DNA of 64,000 bases, from NCBI GenBank assembly GCA_036435485.1, contig CM071594.1, positions 200,596,216-200,660,215 on the forward strand. The letters run 5' to 3'. The notes under the pieces are model-generated. The model saw only the letters and a list, made by a program, of their open reading frames with translations. It searched no databases and was not told the DNA's origin. Below, one piece after another: positions 11,913 to 22,100 of the stretch (position 1 is its first letter; every line of letters begins with the position of its first letter). Source of the DNA: Saposhnikovia divaricata. Its lineage: Eukaryota > Streptophyta > Magnoliopsida > Apiales > Apiaceae. The position numbers and the translations under genes are program-made.

Positions 11913-12473
11913 ATTGTTAATTCCCAGTTATACACCACGAGATTGTAGAAGGGGGGTTGACTACAATCTTGTCTAAATTCTTTCGAATTGGTGAGGTCTA
12001 AACAGGTTGTTATAAGAACATAAAGAAAACAAGATAAACAAATTATCTAACACACATACAACACATGATATAAAAAATCTTAGGTGGGTTTGCTTGGTCC
12101 ACCTGATGGTTGTATTTGAAGATAATTCTCTACGTAAGAATACACAGCTGTGGGTTACAATGTTTTAGTGTTTACAAGAAAACCAAATGCTATAAGGGTT
12201 ATGCTCAGTGTTTTCTTCTATATTAAAACTATGCTGCTCATACAGCTTATTTAAACTATATGAAGACATGTGAAATACGTAAAATGTAGAAGTACATTTT
12301 TGGTATCTCTTGTCGCACACACAAGCTTGAAGTGATAGCCATTTCTGGAAATGTCTTGAAAGTCTTCTCTCCTTGATTTGGACAATCCTAGCATGCTTCA
12401 AGACAGTGTATGTTTCTTTCTTCATACGTTACTAAGTTCTTGAAATGACTTAGCTTCCAAGCCCACGTGATGC

Positions 12474-12481
12474 TTTATATA
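12474..12481 (-). promoter_or_regulatory. TATA box candidate in the SIRE-like LTR
   Basis: The minus strand reads TTATATAAAGC about 900 bp into the LTR and about 430-660 bp downstream of the TTCTCGAA array. No transcript data back the choice. Confidence 0.4.
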
Positions 12482-12906
12482 AAAGATCTTTTTACTTTTA
12501 AACTTCATCTCTGGAAAGTAGCTTTAGTCGAAAAGATAATCTTTTCAAAAGTCAATAAGCTTTTCTGCTTATTGAGATGTGCTTGAACTTCCCAGATAAA
12601 ACAGCTGATCCTTATGCATTTATCAAGATATCCTTTGAATTCTTCAGTAGTAGTGTAATCATGTTGGAGGTTGCTTCCACTCTTATTGTTGCCCTTGATA
12701 TCAAATAAATAGTGACTGATTTCACCTTTCACTTGGAAGAGTTTGAGCCTTCAAATATTTACAATTTGACTCCCTACTCGTAACATCCTCTGTGTAATTG
12801 ATCACTGCTTATAAGTCACGGGTTGTAAAGTACTTCTGGGTTTAATCTCCATTCGATATGTTCCATTAGAGAACTCTGGCATTATTATATAAGAAACCAG
12901 GCTGAG

Positions 12907-13144
12907 TTCTCGAACAGATGAATCTTGAGTTCTCGAATGTTGACTTCTCGAATAGTTCTTTTTTTGTGAGTTCTCAAATGACTTCTCGAACAGCCTATTG
13001 TGTAGACTTCTCGAATAGTGTATATTACAGACTTCTCGAACACAGGAGCAGCCTGACTTCTCGAACTAGGACTTCTCGAATAAACCCTTTTTGTTAGAGT
13101 TCTCGAATGACTTCTCGAACTCATCTTTTCTTGACTTCTTGAAC
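12907..13144. promoter_or_regulatory. array of twelve TTCTCGAA-type dyads (heat-shock-element-like)
   Basis: Perfect TTCTCGAA occurs at 12907, 12930, 12945, 12983, 13008, 13033, 13058, 13073, 13100 and 13112. One-base variants lie at 12971 (TTCTCAAA) and 13137 (TTCTTGAA). Most copies are preceded by GAC or GAG. Four consecutive copies are exactly 25 bp apart (12983 to 13058). Each unit fits nTTCnnGAAn, a pair of inverted heat-shock half-sites. Placement upstream of the LTR TATA box fits an enhancer role; function is inference. Confidence 0.6.
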
Positions 13145-13379
13145 TTACTTGCATGGTTATAGCAAACTCTCTTCTGATTATAGATATCTGATTGTAGCAT
13201 AACAAGGCTCGTTACAAAATTAACTCCTAACTGTTTGTAGAGTTCCATTCTTAAGATATTACTTTAGTTGACTTGCATTTCAGTTAGCTTCCTGATCTAA
13301 TTGTCAGCTTCGATTCCTTGATTCATTTTCTGCCTTGTGGTATTTGTTATCATCATCTATAGACATATATGTCTCAACA

Positions 13380-14294
13380 TAGTACTTTGTTGATAGGCTG
13401 CAAGCTTCAACTGTGAAGTTGAATGTACCTCCTTCACTAAAACCAAATACAAATGATGATTGACTTCATTTTCCACGGGACTATAGTTATCCCTCCAAAA
13501 TGAACTAGCACCATTGCTTCACACCCGTAAGTTAGGGTGAACGGGGATTTACCGGTCGTAGTCCATGGTGTTGTGTTGTAGGACCACAACACCATTGGGA
13601 GCTCTTATGGCCAGCACCCCTTATTCTCTTCCAATTTTGCTTTCAAGGTATGCTTTATAATTTTGTTAACGGCTTCAGTTTGACCATTACTCTGGGGGTG
13701 GCATACTGCAGAGAAACCTTTCTTTATTCCAAGGTCTTCACGAAGTCCCCTCATCTCATTGCTTTCAAATTGCTTTCCATTGTCAGATATCAGCTTATAA
13801 GGCACTCAATACCTATACACAATTGCCCAGAACACAAACTCTTTCAACTTAGCTGCAGTGATCGTAGCCTGGGCTTCAGCTTCTTCGCATTTTGTGAAGT
13901 AGTCCACAGCCACAACGGCATATTTTACCCCTTCTTTTCCCTTAGGGAGTTCTCCAATCAAGTCTATTCCTCATAATGTGAAAGGCCATGGGCTAGAGAG
14001 GGGCTTCAAAGGTGCAGCAGGGTTACTATTAGAGTTGGCGTACCTTTGGCATCGGTGACATTCCTTTAAAAATTTATGGGCATCCTTGTGCAAAGTTGGC
14101 TAGTAGTACCCCTGACGGAGTATCTTGTGGGCCAAAGAGGTTCCTCCAGAATGATTCCCACAAATGCCTTCATGTACTTCACGCATAATATACTTGCACT
14201 CACTGCCCGTGATGCATCGTAAGAGTGGCTTGTTGAACCTCCTCTTGTACAACTTTTCATCATAAAAGACATAACGTACAGCATTGTACCTCAT
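13380..14294 (-). pseudogene. integrase of the Tat element
   Basis: Pieces in order: the HHCC zinc finger near 14040-14100 (FLKECHRCQRYA), part of the core with YKLISDNGKQFESNEMRGL and HPQSNGQTEAVNKIIKHTLK (13605-13805), and a C-terminal block reading LWSYNTTPWTTTGKSPFTLTYG (in two parts: LWSYNTTPWTTT, GKSPFTLTYG) at about 13500-13600. The catalytic Asp (SDNG) and the later Glu (GQTEAVN) are visible. Several stops and frame changes separate the parts. It is cut at 13380 by the copia element. Confidence 0.85.
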
Positions 14295-14494
14295 CCTTCG
14301 GGCTTCATCTTTTTCAGCTGGTAGAACCCCCTAGTTATGTACTCCAGAATGGGAGTAATCCAATTGCTCTCCACCTGAACTTCAATGTCCATAAATTCAA
14401 ACTTTGGGATGCTGGGCTGATGTTGTATCTCTAGTGGTATCACCCCTAACATAGTTGCTTCCCTGGTGGAACCCATCTTCGCCAATGCGTCAGC

Positions 14495-15082
14495 TTATGA
14501 ATTTTCTGACCTTGGAATTTGCACCAGGTTTACCTCCTTGAACTTGCTTATCAATTCCCGAGCGTACCTCATATACAGGTCAGTGCGTGGACCCCTAGCT
14601 TGGAAGTTACTTTTAATGTGCCCAACCACCAACATTAAGTCATTGTAAACAGTCATATTCACCACTCTCATTTCAAGAGCCAACCTCAAACCCGAAATTA
14701 GGGCTTCATATTCGGCATCATTGTTCGTAGCCTTGAATGTGAAGTGAATTGAACTTTGTAACTTGTGCCCTTCGGCACTTATTAGCACTATACCATCACC
14801 AGCTCTGTTCCCATTCATGGCTCCATCTACGTATAAGGTCCACCACGGTGCACGATTTTCTTGTGGAATCTCCTTTTCTAGGGGTTTAACTACTCCTTCT
14901 TTAGCTTCAACCTCGAAAGATGGTGGAAACTCCAAAAGGAAATCAGCAAGTGCTTGCCCTTCGATGGTTGTCCTTGGTTTATACTCAACATCAAATTGGC
15001 CTAGTTTAACGGCCCATTTCATCAATCTGCCCGAGGCTTCAGGTTTGTGAAGAACCTGCCTTAGTGGGAACGAGGTTCGCAC
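14495..15082 (-). pseudogene. second (archaeal-type) RNase H of the Tat element
   Basis: An open frame of 195 codons. It carries WTLYVDGAMNGNRAGDGIVL, the D-G first catalytic motif, then NNDAEYEALISGLRLALEM with the Glu, then VYNDLMLVVGHIKSNF. This domain follows the ordinary RNase H and is characteristic of Tat/Ogre/Retand elements. The N-terminus (VEYKPRTTIEGQALADFL) joins the end of the first RNase H. In this copy the second catalytic Asp context reads YNDLMLV rather than the usual SDSQLV, so it may be weakened. Confidence 0.85.
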
Positions 15083-15278
15083 TTGTGTACATGAAGTATG
15101 GCCTTAGCTTTCTTGAGGCCAAAATTAAGGCGTAGGCTAGCTTTTCCATGTTCGTATATCGAGTTTCGGCATCTAAGAGTCTCTTACTTATATAGTAAAC
15201 AGGGTGCTGACTCTGGTCTTCCTCGCGAACCAAAATAGCGCTAATAGAATATTCGGAGACTGCTAAGTACAGGAACAA
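15039..15278 (-). pseudogene. gypsy RNase H of the Tat element
   Basis: Contains FLYLAVSEYSISAILVREED, then HPVYYISKRLLDAETRYTNM and KLAYALILASRKLRPYF, the standard gypsy RNase H blocks. A frame change lies near 15050-15080, where it meets the next domain in another frame, and another separates it from RT. Confidence 0.85.
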
Positions 15279-15307
15279 GGTTTTGCCAGCAATGGGGGGC
15301 TTCCCAA

Positions 15308-16080
15308 CTATTCCTTTAGTTTTATGAAGGATTCTTCATATTCGGGGGTCCACTCGAAGCCCTTTCTATTTTTGATGGCCGCAAAGAATTCTTTGCATCT
15401 GTCAAAAAATTTGGATACGAATCTATTTTGGGCTGCCACTCGTCCGTTGAGACATTGAACCTCCTTCACATTACGGGGGGACCTCATTTTGATCAATGTC
15501 TTTATTTTGGCAGGGTTCGCCTCGATACCCCGATGGTTAACAGTGAAACCCAAGAATTTTCTAGACTCAACCCCAAATACACACTTTTGGGGGTTCAACT
15601 TCATCCTGAATTTTCTCAAAATACCAAACATCTCGGTAAGGTGGGCAACATGGTCGATCGCAACCTTAGACATGACCAGCATATTGTCAACGTAAACCTC
15701 CTTGGTTTTTCCAATTTGATCTTTAAACATCATATTGACTAGCCTTAATAAGTTGCCTCAGCGTTCAACAATCCGAAGGGCATTCGAATGTAGCAGTAGA
15801 GGCCTCTATCAGTTATAAAGGAAGTATGCTCCTGATCAGGTTCGTACATTGGGATTTGGTTGTAGTCCGAGTATGCATCTATAAAGCTTAGAAGAACATG
15901 GCCGGCCGTAGCATCGACTAGTTGGTCAATACGTGGGAGTGGAAAGTTGTCCTTGGGGCATGCTTTATTCCAGTCAGTAAAATCCACACACGTACGCCAC
16001 TTGCCATTGGGCTTCTTTACCAAAACTGGATTCGCTAGCCACATAGGATAAAAGGACTCTTTCACTAGCCCGACCTTCAA
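15308..16080 (-). pseudogene. reverse transcriptase of the Tat element
   Basis: The first half (15745-16080) holds WLANPVLVKKPNGKWRTCVD, then NKACPKDNFPLPRID and FIDAYSDYNQIPM. The second half (15308-15733) holds MMFKDQIGKTKEVYVDNMLV and LNPQKCVFGVESRKFLGF. A one-base deletion near 15740 with adjacent stops divides them. The catalytic YVDD box reads YVDN, which would remove one metal-binding Asp. It is non-functional on several counts. Confidence 0.9.
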
Positions 16081-16289
16081 CAGCCTATCTACTTCCTCCT
16101 TTAATGTAACGGCTCTTTCCCCGCTAATTGCTCTCCTTTTTTGCCTTCGGCCTTCCTTTCTAGGTCGATGTTAAACTATTGACACATCACTCTTGAGTCA
16201 ATTCCCACCATGTCCTCATGGCTCCAAGCGAATATGTCTGGATTTTCTTTCAAGAATGAGACCAAAGCTTCCCTACTCTCAGGGTTCAA

Positions 16290-16844
16290 CTACTTGCCAA
16301 CCTTCAGCTCCTTAGTAGGATCAGCTGCGTTAACTAGGATAGAGATCGTATCTCCAGCTGTACCAGTTTTCTCCTTGGTTTCCGGTATACGCGGATCCAG
16401 ATCAATTTCGACAGGGTTTGCCTTGCTCGTACCCTGGCCAGTCTCTACTGACCGTCCTTTAGGTCTGTCAGCATTTGCCTCCTCTATTTTCCTTGAATCA
16501 TTCTCACCGTCAAGTCCTTCAAAGTCACTATCATTAACCTCTTCAACCATGCCTTCAACTAGGGGTTCAACTATTTCTGAACCCTGAGATTTTAGAGCTT
16601 CCAACATAAGCACCTTTGTGTGGTTATCTACCCCCCAAAAATTTGCAATAGCAGTATAGGGCTCTTCGCCTGGATGTTGTATGATCATGATAGTATTACA
16701 AGTTTCCCTTACCGGCTTTGTCTCCTTCCGGCGTAAGGATTCATTCCCTTGCTCATCAATAGGTTCTAAGTAACGGTAACACTGATCAGTGGTACCCCCA
16801 TCTACGAGCAACAAGTGCTTGCAGGCCTGCTCAGCTGTGTGCAA
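16290..16844 (-). pseudogene. Tat polyprotein region between protease and RT
   Basis: A 184-codon acidic stretch (ESLRRKETKPVRETCNTIMI, many Glu and Asp) between protease and RT. No domain is recognisable. This position commonly holds a low-complexity spacer in Tat elements. Confidence 0.55.
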
Positions 16845-16856
16845 GGCCTTGCTATA

Positions 16857-17258
16857 TCACTCTCGAGAGTCAGATTGGCATCCTTGAATGCATCCAATTC
16901 CGCCCGGAGTTGGAAACTTCATTGACAAGTGATAGATGGAGGTCACAACTCGCATCTCTTTAAGAAACGGCCTTCCAAGTATTCCATTATAGGAGATATC
17001 TTCATTCACCACCATGAATTCAGCCACTTGTGTGGCGGACCGGGGTTCCTCCCCCAAAGTAATAGGGAGTTTCATACGTCCCACAATCTGCACAGGGTTC
17101 CCAGTAAAGCCATATAATTCATTGTAAGAAGGAGCCATTTCCTTATCAAGTAACCCCATTTTCTGGCAGGTACTATACGCAAGGATATTCACGGAGCTTC
17201 CGTTATCCACCAATACTCGGTGTACGTTCAGACCTCCAATCGCAACTTTAATTACCAA
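16857..17258 (-). pseudogene. aspartic protease of the Tat element
   Basis: HRVLVDNGSSVNILAYSTCQ supplies the active-site region; the usual D-x-G-S is here D-N-G-S. LPITLGEEPRSATQVAEFMV and YNGILGRPFLKEM complete a retropepsin-like fold. It is open for 133 codons, then a stop. It would process the polyprotein. Confidence 0.85.
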
Positions 17259-17290
17259 TGCATCATTGTGGGGATGATGAACATGCCATG

Positions 17291-19276
17291 CTACTCTTCA
17301 GTGAATATTATATCTATTGCTTCCCCTTTAAAGAACTTGGGATGCCTTTCACTAAGGTTGTACACATTTGTTAGGGGTACGCTTCTCGTTTCACAAGTGT
17401 AGTTTTTTCTTGCATTTCTGCTCATACCCCCAATGTAGGGTCCGCCTATTATGGTGCGGATACTATTGGCTCTTGTAGTGCATTCTGGATTCACCTTTTC
17501 AGCCTCCTTATTACCTTTGTCATCCTTGTACCTTTTGGCTTCTTGGGCTACAAATTTCGTGAGGTACCCCCTCCTGATAAGGTCTTCAATGTGATCCTTC
17601 AAATGATGACAATCCGCCGTCTCGTGCCCATTGGTGTCATGAAAGGTATAGTATCAAGCCACATCTTTTCTTTCAGGGGGTCCATTCCTCACTAGCTTTC
17701 TAAACATTCCAGCCTTGTTCCCTACCTCGTACACATGTTAAATGGATGCCGTAAGTGAGGTGTACTTAGTGTATTTTACCGCATTCTGGGAATCCTTCCT
17801 AGCCGGATATTTGTAACTCACTGTCCTCCCCGTGCCAGTTGCATTTACAGTTATTGGTGTTGTCTTGTCATCATGATGAGCCGCCTTGGTAGAGGAGCTT
17901 TTACTATAGGAGGTTCGCTTGTTGTACTCCCTATCCTTAGGGCTACAAGATATGTTCTTCTTGATCCTACTCCATCCACCAGAATTATGATCCTTCTTCA
18001 ATTTGGCCATCGATTCCTCTACAACTTTGTGAGTTTCAACCCTGGCGTAAAAGTCTACCAAGGTCTTGGGCTCCACCCCCTCCAGTTCTTTCCAAAAATC
18101 GGTTCCTGGGCGTACGCCCGCAATTAAGAAATTTTTATAGGTTTCATCAGTTGCCTTCCTCACTTTAGGGACTTCTGTATTAGATTGTCTAAGATACTCA
18201 GTAACGGTTTCATTATCCCGTTTCTTGATGTTTGCCAATGTATTAGTTGGGGGTGCGAATGCGACCGAAGCCCGAAATTGAGTTACAAACAGTTCACTCA
18301 TTTGTCGCCAAGACCGTATTGAGTTTGGGCGTATCCTTTTGAACCATTGATGGGCACTGTCTCTTAGTGTGCCTGCTAGCAAGCGGCACTTTGTCAAGTC
18401 CTTAATCTCATACACTTCCATTTCAGTATTACACTGGCTGAGGTACTCCACTGGGTCAGTTGTTCCATTAAACCTTAAGTCTCGTACCCCCCGGTAGGTT
18501 GTTGGCAGGGGTGAATCCCTCACCTTTTTCGTGAAGGGTGAAGCTAGAGTCAAGCCCTCCAACGACTGCTTCTCTGTCCTTATTTTTTGAGCACATCACG
18601 TAGGTCCTTCACCTTGTAATGCTCATTTTTGCTATCCGTGAATTGACTTCCTTCTTCACTGGCTTCCTCAATTGAATCACCACCTAGCTCGAGGTTATGC
18701 TGTGAGTTATAGCTCCACTCATCTTCAGCCTCTTTCGAGATTCTACCAGATTTGGAACCAGACTTATTCCACTTATGACTTTGAGACCCCTTTGATTGAG
18801 ATCTTTCATCTTGAGTCCTCCTTGTTTGTCTTTCCCTTCTTCCATCTAGTTTGTGGCGTAAATCTTTAATGTCCAGCTTATTACCCAACCTGTCAAAAAC
18901 GCTAAGGCTACGCGTAGGCGAACCTTGCTACTTATGTACCTTTTCTTACTCATCTTCCCAATCTGGGTTGCTTTGGTCAGTTTCCACATCTGAAAAATCC
19001 TTCTTCGAAGTCTCCTTCTCCGACTCGTCAACATCACTATCGAAATCTAACCGAGTTGGTGTAACCACTTTCTTCTTTACTTTTCGAGTAGTAGACCCGT
19101 GCTTTTGCTTCCACTTCTTCAGCTTTTAGGACTTCCTTTCTAAAGAGCTAATTTTCTTTTCCATCTTTTTGATTTTCTCCTGGAGTTCTTGATTCGTGAC
19201 CCCTCCGCCATGTTCCTCTTCATAGTCATTCTGTTCATCCTCCAGTGTATGTATATCATCGGAATCTCAAGACATC
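17291..19276 (-). pseudogene. gag of the Tat element
   Basis: Starts near 19276 (ATG followed almost at once by a TGA) with an acidic, coiled N-terminus (NQELQEKIKKMEKKISSLER). It passes through a charged linker (18580-18888) and reaches the Retrotrans_gag core at 17738-18562: DPVEYLSQCNTEMEV, AHQWFKRIRPNSIRSWRQMS, TEYLRQSNTEVPKV. The last part (17291-17602) reads MKDHIEDLIRRGYLTKFVAQ, typical of the C-terminal region of Tat Gag before the protease. At least four stops or frameshifts break it. No clear zinc knuckle was found. Confidence 0.8.
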
Positions 19277-19303
19277 TCTTCCCTCTAGAGATTAAACCAA
19301 AAT

Positions 19304-19322
19304 GCCCCTCCTTCTAGCGCTA
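19304..19322 (-). other. primer-binding-site candidate of the Tat element
   Basis: The minus strand reads TAGCGCTAGAAGGAGGGGC a few bases after the LTR end. It has the form of a tRNA 3'-end complement (normally TGG-CGC...), with one G changed to A. The matching tRNA is not assigned. Confidence 0.55.
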
Positions 19323-19610
19323 AAAATGTTGTAAGGGAAATTTGGTACAACACTTCTTGGAGGTAATTGCGAGATGAACGGAGAAAACCCGAGAATCTTG
19401 GTCGTGAAAACAGATTTACGAGCCAAAACCCTAGGTTTATGGGCCTTGAACCGAGAGAGAAGGTGGCTGTTTTATTGTTTGAACTGAGTTTGTAAGGATT
19501 CCGAGCAATGGTGACTGAGTAATTCCAACTCAATCGGGGGTGATGCTCAAAGCTTACGTTAGAAGTGTATGAATGTGTTTCTAACCTTACAAATTTCCTA
19601 CATACCCTTA

Positions 19611-19618
19611 TATTTATA
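19611..19618 (-). promoter_or_regulatory. TATA box of the Tat LTR
   Basis: The minus strand reads TATAAATA, about 610 bp after the LTR start, leaving about 290 bp for R and U5. Confidence 0.55.
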
Positions 19619-19766
19619 AGAGATCAACTCCACATGTAGTTCTTTATATTTATCCACGATATGATAAGCCTAATCCTCCATAACAGACCTGCTCTAATCG
19701 TTTATCTCAACTGATGTAGCTATCCAGGTGTTATTCCATGATTATCCTCAAGTTCTCATGATATAT

Positions 19767-19770
<4 letters not shown>

Positions 19771-19817
<47 letters not shown>
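19771..19817. repeat. (AT)n microsatellite in the Tat LTR
   Basis: About 47 bp of uninterrupted AT dinucleotide. Confidence 0.95.
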
Positions 19818-19818
<1 letters not shown>

Positions 19819-20448
19819 GTATATATACATATCTCACGTGTATATAACGTTTATCCACGATAGCTGCTGTTATTGGGCCGTTCCTAATGTTTAGGAGTTA
19901 TCTATTAAGTGATTAGGGCGTCCCTTACCCGATTTCCTACAATCTACGAAGTTGCGGGACTGCTGGTGCGTTTTCTGGAAACTGTCGGGGTACATGCACG
20001 TACCCCCGCCAGAAAGCCTACCGCCCAGGTGAACCCCTATCAAGCCTCCTCAAATCTGTACGCCCATCCAAGGTTCGAATGCTTGAACCCCTATATGAGT
20101 AGACCCCAAACCAGATGCCAGAATTCTATCTTCCAATTCACTCCTATCCTCCCATATTCTCGTAATCCGAGGCCAAAACTCTAGCGGGCCTTAAATCAAG
20201 CTCAAGACGGATTTTGGGCACAACAGACAGTATTTAGTAGTACCAATCATCTTTTTTGTATATATTGTGCAAGTCGTTTTCTTGTCTCTCGCTTTGGTAT
20301 CAAATATCTAGCGCATTGTCATAATTTTCTATTTAAAACATCTCGAAATCCCATATTACCAAAAAGAATTTTTTTCTAAGTATCGTTTTATAATCATGAA
20401 ATTATTATAATTTTATGGAAATGACATATCTACTCTTCGAGCTTGTTA

Positions 20449-20450
<2 letters not shown>

Positions 20451-20501
<51 letters not shown>

Positions 20502-20645
20502 AATAATTTCATTTTTGTAATAATTTTCTTTAATAGAATAATTTCTTTTATTATTGTCTAGTTATTGGTTATATCGACCCTCCTTCTATTGTAATTGATT
20601 TAAAGTTTTATCATAAAAATAAATCCTTTTTTTCTATTTTCTTCC
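20451..20645. repeat. direct repeat, copy 1: (AT)n plus about 150 bp
   Basis: A 46-bp AT run followed by ATTATTGAATAATTTC, then GTAATAATTTTCTTTAATAG and a CTAGTTATTG block. The same order recurs at 21897-22100 with some substitutions. Confidence 0.8.
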
Positions 20646-21102
20646 CATACTTTATCTCTAGCTGATTCGATCCGGGATCGGTTGATTGAGAGTTGGACGT
20701 GATGTCTTTCGCATGTTGGATTAAAACATGTGTTTTGATTGTTATTATTTTTTTCTCGTTTTCTTCTTCAAATTGATTTTTTTTCTCTTGAATGATATTG
20801 ATTTAGGTTTCTAGTCGTGATTTTTTCCTCGAATCAGATAATATGAGTTCTCTGGACGTTGTTTTGATTATTAATATAGCCACCGTTTTGAAAAAAAAAA
20901 TCCTCCTTTATCTTTTTCTTCATATTGGTTGGATTTTTCTTGGGGAAAAATTGGTTTTCGTAGGATATTTTTGTGTTGGTTTCATTTTGTTTTGGTTGGG
21001 ACTCACATACACATTTTTGTTTTTCTCTCATTGACGGTATAGGCTCGTTGTTAAATTTGATTTTTTCCCTTTTCATTCTCTTCTCTTGCCCTCTCTCTCT
21101 CT

Positions 21103-21205
21103 CTCGTGTTCAATGATGGGAGTAACCTAGGCACATCTGGATACCTTCTCTTTCTTTCTCGTGTTTAATGATAGGAGTAGCCCTAGGCACATCTGTATAC
21201 CTTCT
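21103..21205. repeat. two-copy tandem repeat, 55-bp period
   Basis: CTCGTGTTCAATGATGGGAG... at 21103 and CTCGTGTTTAATGATAGGAG... at 21158, each continuing to CCTAGGCACATCTG and ATACCTTCT. A (CT)n run lies just before. Confidence 0.85.
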
Positions 21206-21893
21206 TTCTCTCTACTGGTTTAAGATTATAAATTGGTTTCTCGGTTGTAATTTGAATATTGATTTGGATTGGTTTTGGTTTAATATTAGGGTTGATTAGA
21301 TTTAGATAAAGTTTATTGGTTAGATTTAGATTAAGTTTATTGATTTAGATTTAGATTTAGATTTATTTGGATATGGATTTGGATTCGATTGGTTTTGGTT
21401 AGATATTAGGTTTGATTAGATTAGATTAAGATTAAGTTTATTGGTTAGATTAAGTTTATTGGTTTGATTAGATTTCGATTGGTTCTGGTCTAATTGGATT
21501 TTTTGTTAGCTCCTGTTTGAGTTCGAATAGACTTGAATTTTACAATTACTTTGGTTGATTCTTGAGTGACATGGATGGTTCAGATAAAATTTCTCTAGAT
21601 TCTTGCTAATTGGATTTTTATGTTCGCTTTGATTTTGGATTGTATACAATTGGATTACAGTTTTGTCTCTGTTTATTCTTGAATGATATGAATACTACTT
21701 TTTCTATTATTTTGTCCTTATGCGCGTTTTGGATTCGTTTGGAAGTGTTGGACTCATTTGGAATCGCAATTTCGTTTCTTGGATTTGTATGATGTTCTTG
21801 ATTTTGTGATTGCAGTTTTGGATTCGTATAGATACGTGATTTAATTTCTTTTTTGGCAAATTCCCAATTTTTCATCGTAAGTTTGAGGGAATG

Positions 21894-21896
<3 letters not shown>

Positions 21897-21959
<63 letters not shown>

Positions 21960-22100
21960 TTATTATTGAATAGTTCTATTATTGTAATAATTTTCTTTAA
22001 TAGAATAATTTTTCTATTATTATCTAGTTATTGTATAGATCCTCTCATTATAATTGATATCAAGTTTCATTATAATAATATTCTATTTTCTATCTTATCT
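21897..22100. repeat. direct repeat, copy 2: (AT)n plus about 150 bp
   Basis: A 57-bp AT run followed by the same GTAATAATTTTCTTTAATAG and CTAGTTATTG blocks as copy 1, about 1.45 kb downstream of it. Confidence 0.8.

Larger units (their letters stand above)
1..13379 (-). mobile_element. SIRE-like Ty1/copia retrotransposon, left part beyond the window, split by a nested element
   Basis: Reading leftwards on the minus strand the order is 5' LTR (11915-13379), tRNA-Met-type primer site (11901-11912), gag N-terminus (11564-11863), nested insertion (3895-11558), rest of gag (1948-3889), protease (1535-1807), integrase (428-1498) and the integrase-RT linker (95-409). RT and the 3' LTR lie outside the window. 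The order protease-integrase-RT is diagnostic of Ty1/copia. The very long coiled gag and the LTR end with a CCCCCC-TTCT tract resemble the SIRE/Maximus lineage; that assignment is inference. The LTR abuts Tat-element integrase sequence at 13380, so this copy inserted into the Tat element; TAGTA at 13380-13384 would be one target duplication. Confidence 0.9.
11915..13379 (-). repeat. 5' LTR of the SIRE-like copia element
   Basis: In sense orientation (minus) it begins TGTTGAGACATATATGTC at 13379 and ends GGGAATTAACA at 11915, next to the primer site. A pyrimidine tract CAACCCCCCTTCTAC lies close to the end, typical of such LTRs. It includes the TTCTCGAA array at 12907-13144 in its U3 part. Confidence 0.88.
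13380..20225 (-). mobile_element. Tat-clade Ty3/gypsy retrotransposon, 3' part outside or displaced
   Basis: On the minus strand the order is 5' LTR (19327-20225), primer site, gag, protease, RT, gypsy RNase H, a second archaeal-type RNase H, and integrase. RT before integrase makes it gypsy, and the second RNase H marks the Tat group (Ogre/Retand-like). Integrase is cut at 13380 by the SIRE-like copia LTR, so the rest of this element must lie beyond the left edge. Every domain is damaged by stops or frameshifts, hence this is the oldest layer of the nest. Confidence 0.9.
19327..20225 (-). repeat. 5' LTR of the Tat element
   Basis: In sense orientation it begins TGTTGTGCCCAAAATCCGTC at 20225 and ends TTCCCTTACAACA at 19327. 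It is 899 bp, with a TATA box at 19611-19618 and an (AT)n run at 19771-19817 in U3. GACAG at 20226-20230 would be the target duplication; its partner is not in the window. Confidence 0.8.

Noticed and set aside
21285..21480. Possible degenerate telomeric repeat
   Set aside because: The tract repeats TTAGATTTAGAT and GGTTTAAT, not TTTAGGG, and the period is irregular. It is simple T/A/G-rich sequence.
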